DNA of 64,000 nt from Rhizobacter sp. Root1221 (GCF_001425785.1 NZ_LMDI01000028.1:1-64000), one strand, 5' to 3'; positions 30,301 to 37,733 are shown, counted from the stretch's first letter. Notes: generated by a model from the letters alone, not told the origin. Numbers and translations are program-made.

Positions 30301-30866
30301 CGCGCCTGCCGGGCCTGGCCGGCATGACGCTGTTGGCGTCGGGGTCGGTGGCACTGATCTACAACCCGGTGGCGCTGGCCACGCTGTATGGCGATACCGC
30401 CCGTGCCGCGACGCAGTCCGCACGCGTGTCGCCGGAACTGCAGGTGGCCAGGCCGGCCGCCAGCGAACCGGCCAAGTCGGCAGCGCCCATGGTGCTGGTG
30501 GTGGACGATTCGCTCACGGTGCGGCGTGTCACGCAGCGCCTGCTGACCCGGGAAGGTTTCCGTGTCGTGCTGGCGAAGGACGGCATCGAAGCCCTTGAAC
30601 GCCTCGCCGAAGACCGGCCGCACGTGGTGCTCAGCGACATCGAGATGCCACGCATGGACGGATTCGACCTGGCCCGCAACATCCGGGGCGATGCGCGCCT
30701 GAGCGACTTGCCGATCATCATGATCACGTCGCGCATCGCGCAAAAGCACCGGGATTACGCGGCCCAACTCGGTGTAGACCACTACCTCGGCAAACCGTAT
30801 TCCGAGGAAGACTTGCTGGCATTGATCGCACGGTACACCACCACCACCGCGGCGGCGCCTGCCTGA
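24387..30866 (+). CDS. chpA: Hybrid chemosensory kinase ChpA (CheA-like, multi-Hpt, REC)
   Basis: A 2159-aa kinase. At least three histidine phosphotransfer modules can be seen: AFHTFKGSS (H770), AHSLAGSS (H1119) and LHTLKGG (H1383), plus a probable degenerate one near the N terminus. Long Pro/Ala/Glu linkers separate them. The CheA core follows: dimerisation coiled coil (about 1550-1690), ATPase N box HLLRNCVTHGIE (about 1731-1742), GRGVGMDVV, then a CheW-like regulatory domain and a C-terminal receiver with phospho-acceptor D2084. The layout matches Pseudomonas ChpA (about 2470 aa) with fewer Hpt domains. It should phosphorylate PilG and PilH. It is one of the longest genes expected in such genomes. 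Confidence 0.95.
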   Translation: MSDNQSETTDDLSALAWVQEELRRSLEAAHKALRRFVKDAEAVSGSDVDAVDPAVLRTAHQQIHQGVGALELVGLPAVASVLRASEAAVKRFVLKPQKMTSADVDVIEQTSFALLDYLQRLLAGKPMSALALFPRYRDVQAVAGADRVHPADLWSYDWRWREVPSEPGVTPRPADAAARTEMEQQMLLLMRGQQTTAASRMSDLCAGLGAGAGDLAAATLWKLAAGFFQGQAMGLLHADVFGKRVTSRLLAQLRIFERGETEVSERLAQDLLFFCAQCALPTDGRTALRVTLARDAYELTDYVPVDYEVSRLGRFDPAWIAQAKKRVSSAKDAWSGVAGGEMHRLGGLSEQFSLVGDSLRRLYPSGEVLADQLQQAIVATQQSGAAPPTPLAMEVATSVLYLESSLEDTDFDHPEQAQRVRRLAQRIANVRAGQTPDPLEAWMEELYRRVSDRQTMGSVVQELRSSLAEIEKHIDTFFRKPDDRAPLVPVPGQLSSMRGVMSVLGMEQATQALIRMRGDVEGLISGDADPQQSIQSGTFDRLAGNLGALGFLIDMLGAQPHVAKSLFVFDAASGMLSPLMGRSAAARSATNLAVPKAPAVETRVIEHAQALAEAAVSERKPLDELSSDLERLQHEAEAADQSGLVATIEEAQHKIEHAHGLAEVTEAREQLSEALNEFVITAGDAVGLDPLPLPTPVVAPVMAPVAAPAPVPAPAPAPAAGADLADDPEMREIFLEEAREKVGEARDSLAQLTASPSDVEQLTAVRRAFHTFKGSSRMVGLKEFGDASWACEQLYNTWLAGQDPASPALLDFSHKALDYLADWIEAIANQAAAGYRAAPLVQAAEAFSRGEAVSSISAPPAEAANVPLMTLAFESPVAEAPAQVSTPEPVVAPVAELHAELPDSPALPELTFDLDLGAFDEQAVPATAAVPTADALDLPAVDLTAGLPAEEAVLPHLDPLMAGDGDALPTAESVEMIELDLDDSFFADVQAPVPSATAELPTLIEPVQPVAPAQALEAVGAIETARAPEVPAIPETLDLSFDEPVLPDVAEVAEIAEEPAPFNDDDQVRIVGPLRISIPLFNIYLNEADELSRKLTTEVAEWAMELHRPVGEVPIAQAHSLAGSSATVGFADLSQLARTLEHALMRSQAIGQGTPEEGRLFVDAAEEVRRLLHQFAAGFLKAPAPELLARLAEHELSSARRLEEVNAAVDARQPVEDDLPLAVAEPELLDEAPPAPDMPVMDTRPGALDAVAESAPEPEPEVPAPTPEPVVAQAPVAPVPTAEARESSFGALPEPGELGQAEFKAFTPLPVGAPVASSAPFRADSSDEDDQDIDAVDAVDAELFPIFEEEAEELLPQLSSALRDWTRQPENNAHAASCMRTLHTLKGGARLAGAMRLGELAHRLETAIEHLLQAEHASAAEVERLESRADALTANFDALKSRDAEAYAEAVETFDPLAPVAPVAPVEAAPVAPALALEDIPALPVIEPSSVLNYALPADLPVEAPVPAPAPAAASSTEIDWSRFAQSTPDADATTHQPMAAANAAVRVRGPLLERMVNQAGEVSITRSRIEAEVGNIRGSLGDLTDNLERLRQQLRDIEFQAETQMISRQEAAKAAHETFDPLESDRFTRFQELTRMMAESVNDVATVQRTLQRTLETTEDELAAQARLTRDLQDDLLRTRMVEFESQSDRLYRVVRQAAKETGKQVRLDIIGGSIEIDRGVLDRMTPAFEHLLRNCVTHGIEAPEVRTAAGKDAAGSIVVVLRQEGNEVGVEFRDDGAGLNLQRIRAKAEKMGLIAPGSEHSDGELANLIFMPGFSTAETVTELAGRGVGMDVVRSEVNAMGGRIETATAAGQGTGFTLVLPLTTAVTQVVMLRCGDSVVAVPATLIEIVRRLSTPEIEQAYQAGSYTLADRSMLFFWFGALLQQAPVSLETGRTRPVVVVRSAQQRIALHVDEVLGTQEVVVKNLGPQLSRLPGLAGMTLLASGSVALIYNPVALATLYGDTARAATQSARVSPELQVARPAASEPAKSAAPMVLVVDDSLTVRRVTQRLLTREGFRVVLAKDGIEALERLAEDRPHVVLSDIEMPRMDGFDLARNIRGDARLSDLPIIMITSRIAQKHRDYAAQLGVDHYLGKPYSEEDLLALIARYTTTTAAAPA

Positions 30867-30902
30867 CCCATTCAACCGTTCCTTCGGGACACGCTGTACC
30901 TC

Positions 30903-31946
30903 ATGTCGCAACTGGTCGACCACCTGGCGGAGATGACCGGTTTTCGAGACCGGGACATCCTCGACGTCACACTGGTCAACGCACTGCGCGACCTGCTTCG
31001 CCCCACCTCGGTGGCCATCTACCGGGTGGTGGGCGAGCGGGGACAGGAACGCTGGATCACCCGGGCCCGCCTGGGTGAGAGTGACGCGGTGGCCACGGCC
31101 GACCCTGCCTGGGCCGACACCGACCTGCTGCCCCGCCTCGACCAGTTCCCGGCGCGCATGCAGGCCATGGCCGGGGAGACCAGCGTGGTCACCCTGCCCG
31201 GCAACCTGAGCCGCAGCATCTTCCCCGTGCGCACCGACCGCGAAGTCGTGGGGGTGATGGAGGTGGAAAGCCGTCACCCGTTGAAGGACGAGGACGTGCG
31301 CATGGTGGGCAGCATCCTGCGCATCTATCGCAATTTCCAGGGCCTGCTCGACTACAGCGAACGCGACACGCTCACCGGCTTGCTGAACCGCAAGACCTTC
31401 GACGAAAGCTTCCTGAAGGCCACCAACGCACCACCCGTGATCCCGGCCATGGCCGAGGTCACGGCGTTTGACGGCCGCCGCCATGTGGCGTCCAAGCACC
31501 GCCACTGGCTCGGCGTGATCGACATCGATCACTTCAAGACTGTCAACGACAACTACGGCCACCTGATCGGTGATGAGGTGCTGCTGCTGCTGTCGCGCCT
31601 GATGCGCAGCAGCTTCCGCTTCCACGACCGCCTGTACCGTTTCGGTGGCGAGGAGTTCGTCGTGCTGATGCGCTGCGCCACCGCCGAAGACGCGTGCATG
31701 GCCCTGGAGCGCATGCGTGGCAACACGAAAGCCTACCCGTTCCCGCAGGTGGGCGGCATCACCATCAGCATCGGGTTCACCGAGGTCAAGCCTGGTGACA
31801 CCCCGAGCGCCGCGTTCGAGCGGGCCGACAAGGCGGTGTACTTCGCCAAGGCCCATGGCCGCGACCAGGTGCAGAGCCATGCGGAGCTGGTGGCCAAGGG
31901 CCTTCTCGAGGACGGCTCAAAGATCGGCGACGTGGAATTGTTCTAG
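30903..31946 (+). CDS. GAF-like plus GGDEF diguanylate cyclase
   Basis: A 347-aa predicted cytoplasmic enzyme that makes cyclic di-GMP from two GTP. An N-terminal GAF-like sensor (about 10-150) is followed by the cyclase domain, starting DTLTGLLNR. The active-site loop is GGEEF at 248-252, and the product-inhibition motif RFHD (239-242) stands exactly five residues before it, so feedback control is probably intact. About 30 extra residues (rich in Ala, Pro, Lys and His) separate the DTLTGLLNRKTF helix from GVIDIDHFK, where most cyclases have a short link. It begins 36 bp after chpA, suggesting a shared transcript and a role tied to pilus control. Confidence 0.9.
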   Translation: MSQLVDHLAEMTGFRDRDILDVTLVNALRDLLRPTSVAIYRVVGERGQERWITRARLGESDAVATADPAWADTDLLPRLDQFPARMQAMAGETSVVTLPGNLSRSIFPVRTDREVVGVMEVESRHPLKDEDVRMVGSILRIYRNFQGLLDYSERDTLTGLLNRKTFDESFLKATNAPPVIPAMAEVTAFDGRRHVASKHRHWLGVIDIDHFKTVNDNYGHLIGDEVLLLLSRLMRSSFRFHDRLYRFGGEEFVVLMRCATAEDACMALERMRGNTKAYPFPQVGGITISIGFTEVKPGDTPSAAFERADKAVYFAKAHGRDQVQSHAELVAKGLLEDGSKIGDVELF

Positions 31947-31972
31947 TGCCCCCGACGTCGCTTCGCGCCGGT

Positions 31973-32013
31973 CCCCCCAAGGGGGAGCCCACGGTCGCCC
32001 GGGGGACCCGGGC
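31973..32013. repeat. GC-rich tandem hairpins after the diguanylate cyclase gene
   Basis: Two dyads follow the stop codon: a C-run/G-run hairpin at 31973-31985 and the perfect GCCCGGG-GGA-CCCGGGC stem at 31997-32013. The surrounding text (cccgacgtcgcttcgcgccgg and similar) resembles a GC-rich palindromic element that I recall between genes in many Burkholderiales genomes. It may also end chpA-cyclase transcription, though no T-run follows. Confidence 0.55.
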
Positions 32014-32106
32014 TCGGTGGTAGCTTGATCTGTCGCTCGCTGCGCTTGGCTCCCCTGGCGCACGCGCTGCGGGGCTTTGCTCGCTTCGCTGGCTCGCCCG
32101 ATGCTT

Positions 32107-32167
32107 GTCGTTCCGGCGGAAGCCGGGACCCACTGGGCCGGCGGGCCCCGGCTTTCGTCGGGGTGAC
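32107..32167. repeat. Inverted repeat with GCGGAAGCCGG core
   Basis: Two 25-bp arms, 32107-32131 and 32143-32167, are inverted copies of each other with a few mismatches and an 11-bp loop. The shared core is C-GA-AAGCCGG preceded by GTCGTTCC or GTCACCCC. This is the form of a widespread short intergenic palindromic repeat in Burkholderiales, which would form a strong hairpin in RNA. No flanking transposase is seen. Confidence 0.7.
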
Positions 32168-32327
32168 CACAGAACCAGCCGATGCGCAGCGAGGCGAAGC
32201 GGGCCGGCACCCTTGATGCGCGGGATAGGTAACGGTGCCGCTGGAGACAGTGGTCGCGCGGGGGATTGGCGACTCGAAGCGCCCGAGCAAAGGTCTGGGA
32301 AGCTGGCGTTGAGGTGTTTTCTTGGTT

Positions 32328-32353
32328 CCTTCTTTTTCACCAGAAAAAGAAGG
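32328..32353. repeat. A/T-core palindrome CCTTCTTTTT..AAAAAGAAGG
   Basis: Perfect 10-bp arms (32328-32337 and 32344-32353) with a 6-bp loop, CACCAG. The palindrome reads the same on both strands and ends in A/T runs, so it could act as a bidirectional terminator between the cyclase gene and the oppositely oriented photolyase gene. The same motif recurs between genes in related bacteria, as far as I recall, marking it as a dispersed repeat. Confidence 0.65.
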
Positions 32354-32456
32354 GACTCGGCTGCCGGGCCGAGACCCGGCGCGGCCTCGCCAGAGAAAAA
32401 CAACAGCTCGCAGCGAATACAAAGGTGCCGGTGTTCGCCAATGGGGGTACGGGGGA

Positions 32457-33911
32457 TCAGTCCCAAGCCTTCACCACCGCATACCGCGCCATGGTCTTCT
32501 CGCGAGCCTCGTCGTGCATCACGATGGGGTTCGGGTACGTCTGCCCGAGCACCACATTGCCTTCGGCCAGTTCCAGGGGGCTGGCGAGCCAGGGGGCGTG
32601 GATGGCCTTGTTGGAGAGTGCGGCGAGTTCGGGCAGGTAGCGGCGGATGAACTTGCCGTCGGGGTCGAACCGCTCGCTCTGGGTCACCGGGTTGAAGATG
32701 CGGAACCAGGGCTGGGCGTCGCAGCCGGTGGATGCGGCCCATTGCCAGCCGCCGTTGTTGGCGGCCAGGTCGAAGTCGTTGAGCTTTTCGGCGAAGTAGC
32801 GTTCACCCCGGCGCCAGTCGAGTCCCAGGTCTTTCACGAGGAAGCTCGCCACCACCATGCGCAGGCGGTTGTGCATGTAGCCGGTCTGGTTGATCTGGGC
32901 CATCGCGGCGTCCACCAGCGGGTAGCCGGTGCGGCCGTGGCACCACGCGGCAAACAGCGTGTCGGCGTGTTTGCCGTGTTCCCACTTGATGGCGTCGTAA
33001 GCCGGCTTGAACGCGGCGTCCACCACCTGCGGGTGGTGGTACAGCACCTGGTGGTAGAAATCGCGCCACACCAGTTCGGACAACCACGTTTGCGCGCCGG
33101 CATGGCGCTGGGCGTGGGCCTCGTGCGCCAACTGGCGGATGGACACCGTGCCGAACCGCAGGTGCATCGACAGGTAGCTCGGGCCTTTCACGGCGGGGAA
33201 GTCGCGCGTCTCGCCGTACCGGGCCATCCGCGGCAGGAAGTCGCGCAGCAGCGCCTGGGCACCCTCAGCACCGGCGCCGAGCGCCAGTTCGTGCAGGTTG
33301 GTGGTGTCGAAGCCGATCTCCGCGAGCCCGGGCAGGCGTGCCGGCACACTTTCGGGCAGGGGAGCCAACGCATCCGCGTACGGGGTGATCGGGTAGGCCT
33401 TCAGGTAAAACGGTTCCAGCTTCTTCAGCCACGCGTTCTTGTACGGCGTGAAGACGGTGTAGGCCTGGCCGGTGGCGGTCAGCACCTCGTTGCGTTCGAA
33501 CACCACGTGGTCCTTGCTGGTGTGCAGCGCAATGCCCCGTTCGGCCAGTTCACCCCGCACGCGGTGGTCGCGGGCGATGGCCGCCGGCTCGTCGTCGTGG
33601 TTGGCGTACACCGCCTGCACGTGCAGCTCGTCGGCCAGCCGGGGAAGGGCACTGGTGGCGCGGGCATGGCGCACGATCAGCCGTGCGTGCGGGTTCAGGG
33701 CCCGCAACTGGGCGTCGAGCGCGTGCAGGCTGTCGACGATGAACTCCACGCGGCGGTCGGCCCGGGGCAGCGGGTCGAGGATATCGCGGTCCAGGATGAA
33801 CACGCACCAGACCTTGCGCGCGGCCTTCAGCGCATGGAACAGCGCGGCGTTGTCGCCGGCCCGCAGGTCGCGCCGGAACCAGACCAGGGCCGAAGGGAGT
33901 GCCTTTTCCAT
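32457..33911 (-). CDS. phrB: Deoxyribodipyrimidine photolyase
   Basis: A 484-aa FAD enzyme that uses light to split cyclobutane pyrimidine dimers in DNA. The N-terminal antenna domain begins ALVWFRRDLRAGDNAAL. The FAD-binding half contains GYMHNRLRMVVASFLVKDL, LNDFDLAANNGGWQW and STGCDAQPWFRIFNP, the signature of class I photolyases, including the asparagine-rich flavin pocket. The ATG at 33911 fits the family start; a GTG at 33929 would add six residues. It diverges from yqgE with a 55-bp gap. Confidence 0.96.
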   Translation of the reverse strand: MEKALPSALVWFRRDLRAGDNAALFHALKAARKVWCVFILDRDILDPLPRADRRVEFIVDSLHALDAQLRALNPHARLIVRHARATSALPRLADELHVQAVYANHDDEPAAIARDHRVRGELAERGIALHTSKDHVVFERNEVLTATGQAYTVFTPYKNAWLKKLEPFYLKAYPITPYADALAPLPESVPARLPGLAEIGFDTTNLHELALGAGAEGAQALLRDFLPRMARYGETRDFPAVKGPSYLSMHLRFGTVSIRQLAHEAHAQRHAGAQTWLSELVWRDFYHQVLYHHPQVVDAAFKPAYDAIKWEHGKHADTLFAAWCHGRTGYPLVDAAMAQINQTGYMHNRLRMVVASFLVKDLGLDWRRGERYFAEKLNDFDLAANNGGWQWAASTGCDAQPWFRIFNPVTQSERFDPDGKFIRRYLPELAALSNKAIHAPWLASPLELAEGNVVLGQTYPNPIVMHDEAREKTMARYAVVKAWD

Positions 33912-33966
33912 GGGCGGAGTTTGCGCCACTGGGCAGCCGCCGGCGCGGGAGGCATAAAATCACGCC

Positions 33967-34548
33967 ATGTCCGCCATCAACCTGACCAACCAGTTCCTCA
34001 TCGCCATGCCCGGGATGCTGGACGAAACCTTCGCCGGCGCGGTCATTTACCTGTGTGAACACACGGAAAAGGGCGCGCTGGGGTTGGTCATCAACAAGCC
34101 GATCGACATCAAGCTGAAGAACCTGTTCGAGAAGGTGGAACTCACCCTCGACCGTGAGGACCTGGCGGAAGCGCCCGTCTACTTCGGCGGCCCGGTGCAG
34201 ACCGAACGCGGCTTCGTGCTGCACGACCGGCTTGACGGCGGTGACGGCGAGGGTGGCCACTACAACTCGTCGCTGCAGATCCCCGGCGGCCTCGAGATGA
34301 CCACCAGCAAGGACGTGCTGGAGGCGCTGTCCAACGGCGCCGGCCCGAAGCGCATCCTCGTGACCCTCGGCTACAGCGGCTGGAGCGCCGGCCAGCTCGA
34401 AGAAGAGCTCGGCCGCAACGGCTGGCTCAACGTCGACGCCGAGCCCGCCATCATCTTCGAGACCCCGGTGGAGCAGCGCTACGACAAGGCTCTCTCGCTG
34501 CTCGGCATCGACCCGCGCATGCTGAGCCAGGAGGCGGGGCACGCATGA
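33967..34548 (+). CDS. YqgE/AlgH family protein (DUF179)
   Basis: A 193-aa soluble protein of the DUF179 family. NQFLIAMPGM near the N terminus, VIYLCEH and GALGLVINKP, then YFGGPVQ are the conserved segments. The biochemical role is unknown; Pseudomonas AlgH has been tied to alginate and other regulation. The gene overlaps ruvX by 4 bp (ATGA), and yqgE-ruvX-pyrR-pyrB is a widely conserved order in beta- and gammaproteobacteria. It opens the pyrimidine operon; TAAAAT at 33955 just before the start may be part of the promoter. Confidence 0.93.
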   Translation: MSAINLTNQFLIAMPGMLDETFAGAVIYLCEHTEKGALGLVINKPIDIKLKNLFEKVELTLDREDLAEAPVYFGGPVQTERGFVLHDRLDGGDGEGGHYNSSLQIPGGLEMTTSKDVLEALSNGAGPKRILVTLGYSGWSAGQLEEELGRNGWLNVDAEPAIIFETPVEQRYDKALSLLGIDPRMLSQEAGHA

Positions 34549-34961
34549 GCGGTTCCGGGTCTCCGGCACCAGCGATCGCGCACCGTTCGTTCCTGGCCTT
34601 CGATTTCGGCACCAAGCGGGTGGGTGTGGCCAGCGGCAACACCCTGACGCGCAGTGCGTCCCCGCTTCGCACCATCGCGGCCGAGGGCGACGCCCGCTTC
34701 CAGGCCATCGCCGCCCTGGTCGCCGAATGGCAGCCGGCGGCGCTCGTGATCGGCGTGCCGGTGCACCCCGACGGCCAGCCGCACGACAATACCGCCCGGG
34801 CCCGGCGGTTCGGCCGCCAGCTGCACGGCCGCTTCGGGCTGCCGGTGCATGAGGTGGACGAGCGTTACACCACCACCGAGGCGCATGCGATGGGCGCGTC
34901 CGACGTGGACGCGGCGTCCGCCGCGATCATCCTGGAGCAATTTCTGCGAGACACGCCATGA
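34545..34961 (+). CDS. ruvX: RuvX/YqgF-type putative Holliday-junction nuclease
   Basis: A 138-aa RNase H-like fold protein. LAFDFGTKRVGVA near the N terminus gives the first catalytic aspartate (D20), EVDERYTTTEA supplies the conserved glutamate, and the final DAASAAIILEQF has the last aspartate. The E. coli homologue is essential and acts in rRNA maturation; junction cleavage has also been proposed. It overlaps both neighbours by ATGA, so translation is tightly coupled with yqgE and pyrR. Confidence 0.93.
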   Translation: MSGSGSPAPAIAHRSFLAFDFGTKRVGVASGNTLTRSASPLRTIAAEGDARFQAIAALVAEWQPAALVIGVPVHPDGQPHDNTARARRFGRQLHGRFGLPVHEVDERYTTTEAHAMGASDVDAASAAIILEQFLRDTP

Positions 34962-35458
34962 CCGTGAACCAACTCGACGCCGAAGCGCTGTACACCCAAC
35001 TGCTGGCCGGGGTGCGCCCCCTCGTGCGGCCCGGCTCCGCCCTCGTGGGCGTGTGGTCCGGGGGCGCCTGGCTCGCCGAACGCCTGCAACGTGACCTCGG
35101 GCTGGAGGGCGAACACGGCGTCATCTCGAGCGCCCTGCACCGCGACGACTTCTCCCAGCGCGGCATGAGCAGCGCCGACCCCACCCGGCTGCCGTTCTCG
35201 GTGGACGAGCGCCACATCCTGCTGATCGACGACGTGCTGTATACCGGCCGCACCACCCGCGCCGTCATCAACGAACTCTTCGACTTCGGCCGCCCGGCGA
35301 GCGTCACGCTCGCGGTGCTGGTCGACCGCGGCGGCCGCGAGCTGCCCATCGAGGCGGCCTTCGCCGCCGCCCGCATCGCGCTGGCCCCCGACGACCGCCT
35401 GCGCCTCGCGCGCGGCGACGCCGGCCGCTTCAGCTTCGACATCAAGGAAGGCGACTGA
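34958..35458 (+). CDS. pyrR: PyrR bifunctional pyrimidine regulator/uracil phosphoribosyltransferase
   Basis: A 166-aa phosphoribosyltransferase-fold protein. The PRPP-binding motif [15 protein letters not shown] spans about residues 88-102, and [12 protein letters not shown] (58-69) is characteristic of PyrR. In Gram-positive bacteria PyrR binds pyr mRNA to attenuate transcription; in proteobacteria it is mainly known as a family member placed in front of pyrB, with unclear RNA binding. I see no obvious attenuator hairpin in the 5-bp gap to pyrB. The operon position still supports a role in pyrimidine control. Confidence 0.92.
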   Translation: MTVNQLDAEALYTQLLAGVRPLVRPGSALVGVWSGGAWLAERLQRDLGLEGEHGVISSALHRDDFSQRGMSSADPTRLPFSVDERHILLIDDVLYTGRTTRAVINELFDFGRPASVTLAVLVDRGGRELPIEAAFAAARIALAPDDRLRLARGDAGRFSFDIKEGD

Positions 35459-35463
35459 TCACG

Positions 35464-36426
35464 ATGTTGCAACAACGCAATCCGCAACTGAACTCGAACG
35501 GTGAGCTGATCCACCTGCTCTCCATCGAGGGGCTGCCGCGCGCGGTGATCCACCAGATCCTCGACACCGCCGGCACCTTCCTCAGCGTGAACGACCGCGA
35601 GGTCAAGAAGGTGCCGCTGCTGCGGGGAAAAAGCGTCTTCAACCTGTTCTTCGAGAACAGCACACGCACGCGCACCACGTTCGAGATCGCGGCCAAGCGG
35701 CTGAGCGCCGACGTGGTGAACCTCGACATCGCGCGCTCCTCGGCCGCGAAGGGCGAGAGCCTGCTCGACACCATCGCGAACCTGTCCGCCATGCACGCCG
35801 ACATGTTCGTGGTGCGCCACAGCGAAAGCGGCGCGCCGTACCTGATCGCCAAGCACTGCGCCCCGCACGTGCACGTGGTCAACGCCGGCGACGGCCGCCA
35901 CGCGCATCCCACGCAGGGGCTGCTCGACATGTACACCATCCGGCACTACAAGCAGGACTTCACGAACCTCACGGTGGCCATCGTGGGCGACATCGTGCAC
36001 TCGCGCGTGGCCCGGTCGGACATCCATGCGCTCACCACGCTCGGGGTACCCGAGATCCGTGCCGTGGGCCCGAAGACGCTGGTGCCGGGTGACCTGAAGG
36101 AGATGGGCGTGCGCGTGTGCCACGACATGGCCGAAGGCATCCGTGGCGCCGACGTGATCATCATGCTGCGCCTGCAGAACGAACGCATGAGCGGCGCCAT
36201 GCTGCCGAGCGCGGGGGAGTTCTTCAAGAACTACGGCCTCACGCCCGAGAAGCTCGCGCTGGCCAAGCCCGATTGCATCGTGATGCACCCCGGCCCCATC
36301 AACCGGGGCGTCGAGATCGACTCGGCCGTGGCCGACGGCCACCAGAGCGTGATCCTGCCGCAGGTCACCTTCGGCATCGCGGTGCGCATGGCGGTGATGT
36401 CCACCATCGCCGGCAACAACGCCTGA
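35464..36426 (+). CDS. pyrB: Aspartate carbamoyltransferase catalytic subunit
   Basis: A 320-aa enzyme that condenses carbamoyl phosphate with aspartate, the committed step of pyrimidine synthesis. The carbamoyl-phosphate loop [12 protein letters not shown] spans residues 63-74, and HPGPINRG closes the active site near the C terminus. No separate regulatory chain gene (pyrI) follows; instead a dihydroorotase-like gene begins 11 bp downstream, matching the PyrB-PyrC' pairing known from Pseudomonas, where the two form a large dodecamer. Confidence 0.97.
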   Translation: MLQQRNPQLNSNGELIHLLSIEGLPRAVIHQILDTAGTFLSVNDREVKKVPLLRGKSVFNLFFENSTRTRTTFEIAAKRLSADVVNLDIARSSAAKGESLLDTIANLSAMHADMFVVRHSESGAPYLIAKHCAPHVHVVNAGDGRHAHPTQGLLDMYTIRHYKQDFTNLTVAIVGDIVHSRVARSDIHALTTLGVPEIRAVGPKTLVPGDLKEMGVRVCHDMAEGIRGADVIIMLRLQNERMSGAMLPSAGEFFKNYGLTPEKLALAKPDCIVMHPGPINRGVEIDSAVADGHQSVILPQVTFGIAVRMAVMSTIAGNNA

Positions 36427-36437
36427 GTGACACGACC

Positions 36438-37733
36438 ATGAAGATCCTGATCAAGAACGGCCGCCTCGTCGACCCCGCCACCGGCCGAGACGCGCCGGGC
36501 GACGTGGCCATCGCCGCCGGCCGGGTGGTGACCCTCGGTGCCGTGAACCCCGACTTCCATCCCAACCGCACCATTGACGCCACGGGCCTCGTGGTGGGGC
36601 CGGGCCTCGTGGACCTCGCGGCGCGCCTGCGCGAGCCGGGCCACGAGCACGAAGGCATGCTCGAGTCCGAGATGGCCGCCGCGGTGGCCGGCGGCGTGAC
36701 GAGCCTCGTCTGCCCGCCCGACACCGACCCGCCGCTCGACGAGCCAGGCCTGGTCGAGATGCTCAAATTCCGCGCCCGCAACCTGAACCAGGCGCACCTG
36801 TACCCGCTCGGCACGCTCACGCGCGGCCTCGCCGGTGAGGTGCTCACCGAGATGGCCGAACTCACCGAGGCCGGTTGCGTGGGCTTCTCCCAGGCCGAGG
36901 CCCCGCTGGCCGACACGCTGGTGCTGCAGCGTGCGCTGCAATACGCCTCCACGTTCGGCTACACCGTGTGGCTGCGCCCGCAGGACGCCCACCTCGGCAA
37001 GGGCGTGGCGGCCAGCGGCGCGCTCGCCACGCGCCTGGGCCTGTCGGGGGTGCCGGTGGTGGCCGAGACCATCGCGCTGCACACCATCTTCGAATTGATG
37101 CGGGTCACCGGGGCACGCGTGCACCTGTGCCGCCTCAGCAGTGGGGCGGGCATCGAGCTCGTGCGCCGCGCCAAGGCCGAAGGCCTGCCGGTCACGTGTG
37201 ACGTCAGCGTGAACCACCTGCACCTGACCGACATGGACATCGGCTACTTCAACGCCGCCATGCGCCTCACACCGCCGCTGCGCCAGCAGCGCGACCGCGA
37301 CGCCATCCGTGCCGCGCTGGCCGACGGCACCATCGATGCCCTGGTGAGCGACCACACCCCGGTGGACGAAGACGCGAAGAACCTGCCGTTTGCCGAAGCC
37401 GAGCCCGGCGCCACCGGCCTGGAGCTGCTGCTGAGCCTCGCGCTCAAATGGGGCGAAGACAGCGGCGCGGGCCTCACGAAGGCGCTCGCCACCGTCACCT
37501 GCGCGCCGGTGCGGGTGCTGGGCGACGCACTCGGTTCGTTGTCGTCGAGCGCCGGCCGCCTGGTGGAAGGTGGCATGGCCGACCTGTGCCTCTTCGATCC
37601 CGCCGCCCGCTGGACCGTCGAGCCCCGCGCGTTCCGCAGCCAGGGCAAACACTCGCCATTCGCCGGGTTCGAACTGCCTGGCCGCGTGCACACCACCCTC
37701 GTGGCGGGGCACGTCGCGTTCGAGGCGAAGTGA
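36438..37733 (+). CDS. pyrX: Inactive dihydroorotase homologue PyrC' (PyrX)
   Basis: A 431-aa amidohydrolase-fold protein closely related to dihydroorotase. The catalytic enzyme has a DxHxHLREPG metal motif; here the matching place reads DLAARLREPGHEHEG (about residues 55-69), so both metal-binding histidines are replaced by alanine-type residues while the rest of the motif stays. SDHTPVD downstream is kept. This is the pattern of PyrC', which is needed as a structural partner for PyrB rather than as an enzyme. A functional pyrC must be elsewhere. It overlaps the next gene in GTGA. Confidence 0.93.
   Translation: MKILIKNGRLVDPATGRDAPGDVAIAAGRVVTLGAVNPDFHPNRTIDATGLVVGPGLVDLAARLREPGHEHEGMLESEMAAAVAGGVTSLVCPPDTDPPLDEPGLVEMLKFRARNLNQAHLYPLGTLTRGLAGEVLTEMAELTEAGCVGFSQAEAPLADTLVLQRALQYASTFGYTVWLRPQDAHLGKGVAASGALATRLGLSGVPVVAETIALHTIFELMRVTGARVHLCRLSSGAGIELVRRAKAEGLPVTCDVSVNHLHLTDMDIGYFNAAMRLTPPLRQQRDRDAIRAALADGTIDALVSDHTPVDEDAKNLPFAEAEPGATGLELLLSLALKWGEDSGAGLTKALATVTCAPVRVLGDALGSLSSSAGRLVEGGMADLCLFDPAARWTVEPRAFRSQGKHSPFAGFELPGRVHTTLVAGHVAFEAK

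Larger units (their letters stand above)
31947..32456. other. Gene-free block between cyclase and photolyase genes
   Basis: About 510 bp with no credible coding sequence. It is composed largely of the three palindromic repeats listed separately, joined by spacer rich in GC. The only open frames here have no start context, no recognisable protein and unsuitable codon use. The two flanking genes converge on it. Confidence 0.75.

Noticed and set aside
24843-31880. Open reading frame of about 2345 codons on the minus strand, opposite chpA and the cyclase gene
   Set aside because: Its codons are exact complements of the sense codons, so it stays open simply because chpA and the cyclase avoid TTA, CTA and TCA codons, which are rare at this GC content. 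The translation is low-complexity (Arg, His, Gly, Val) with no domain.
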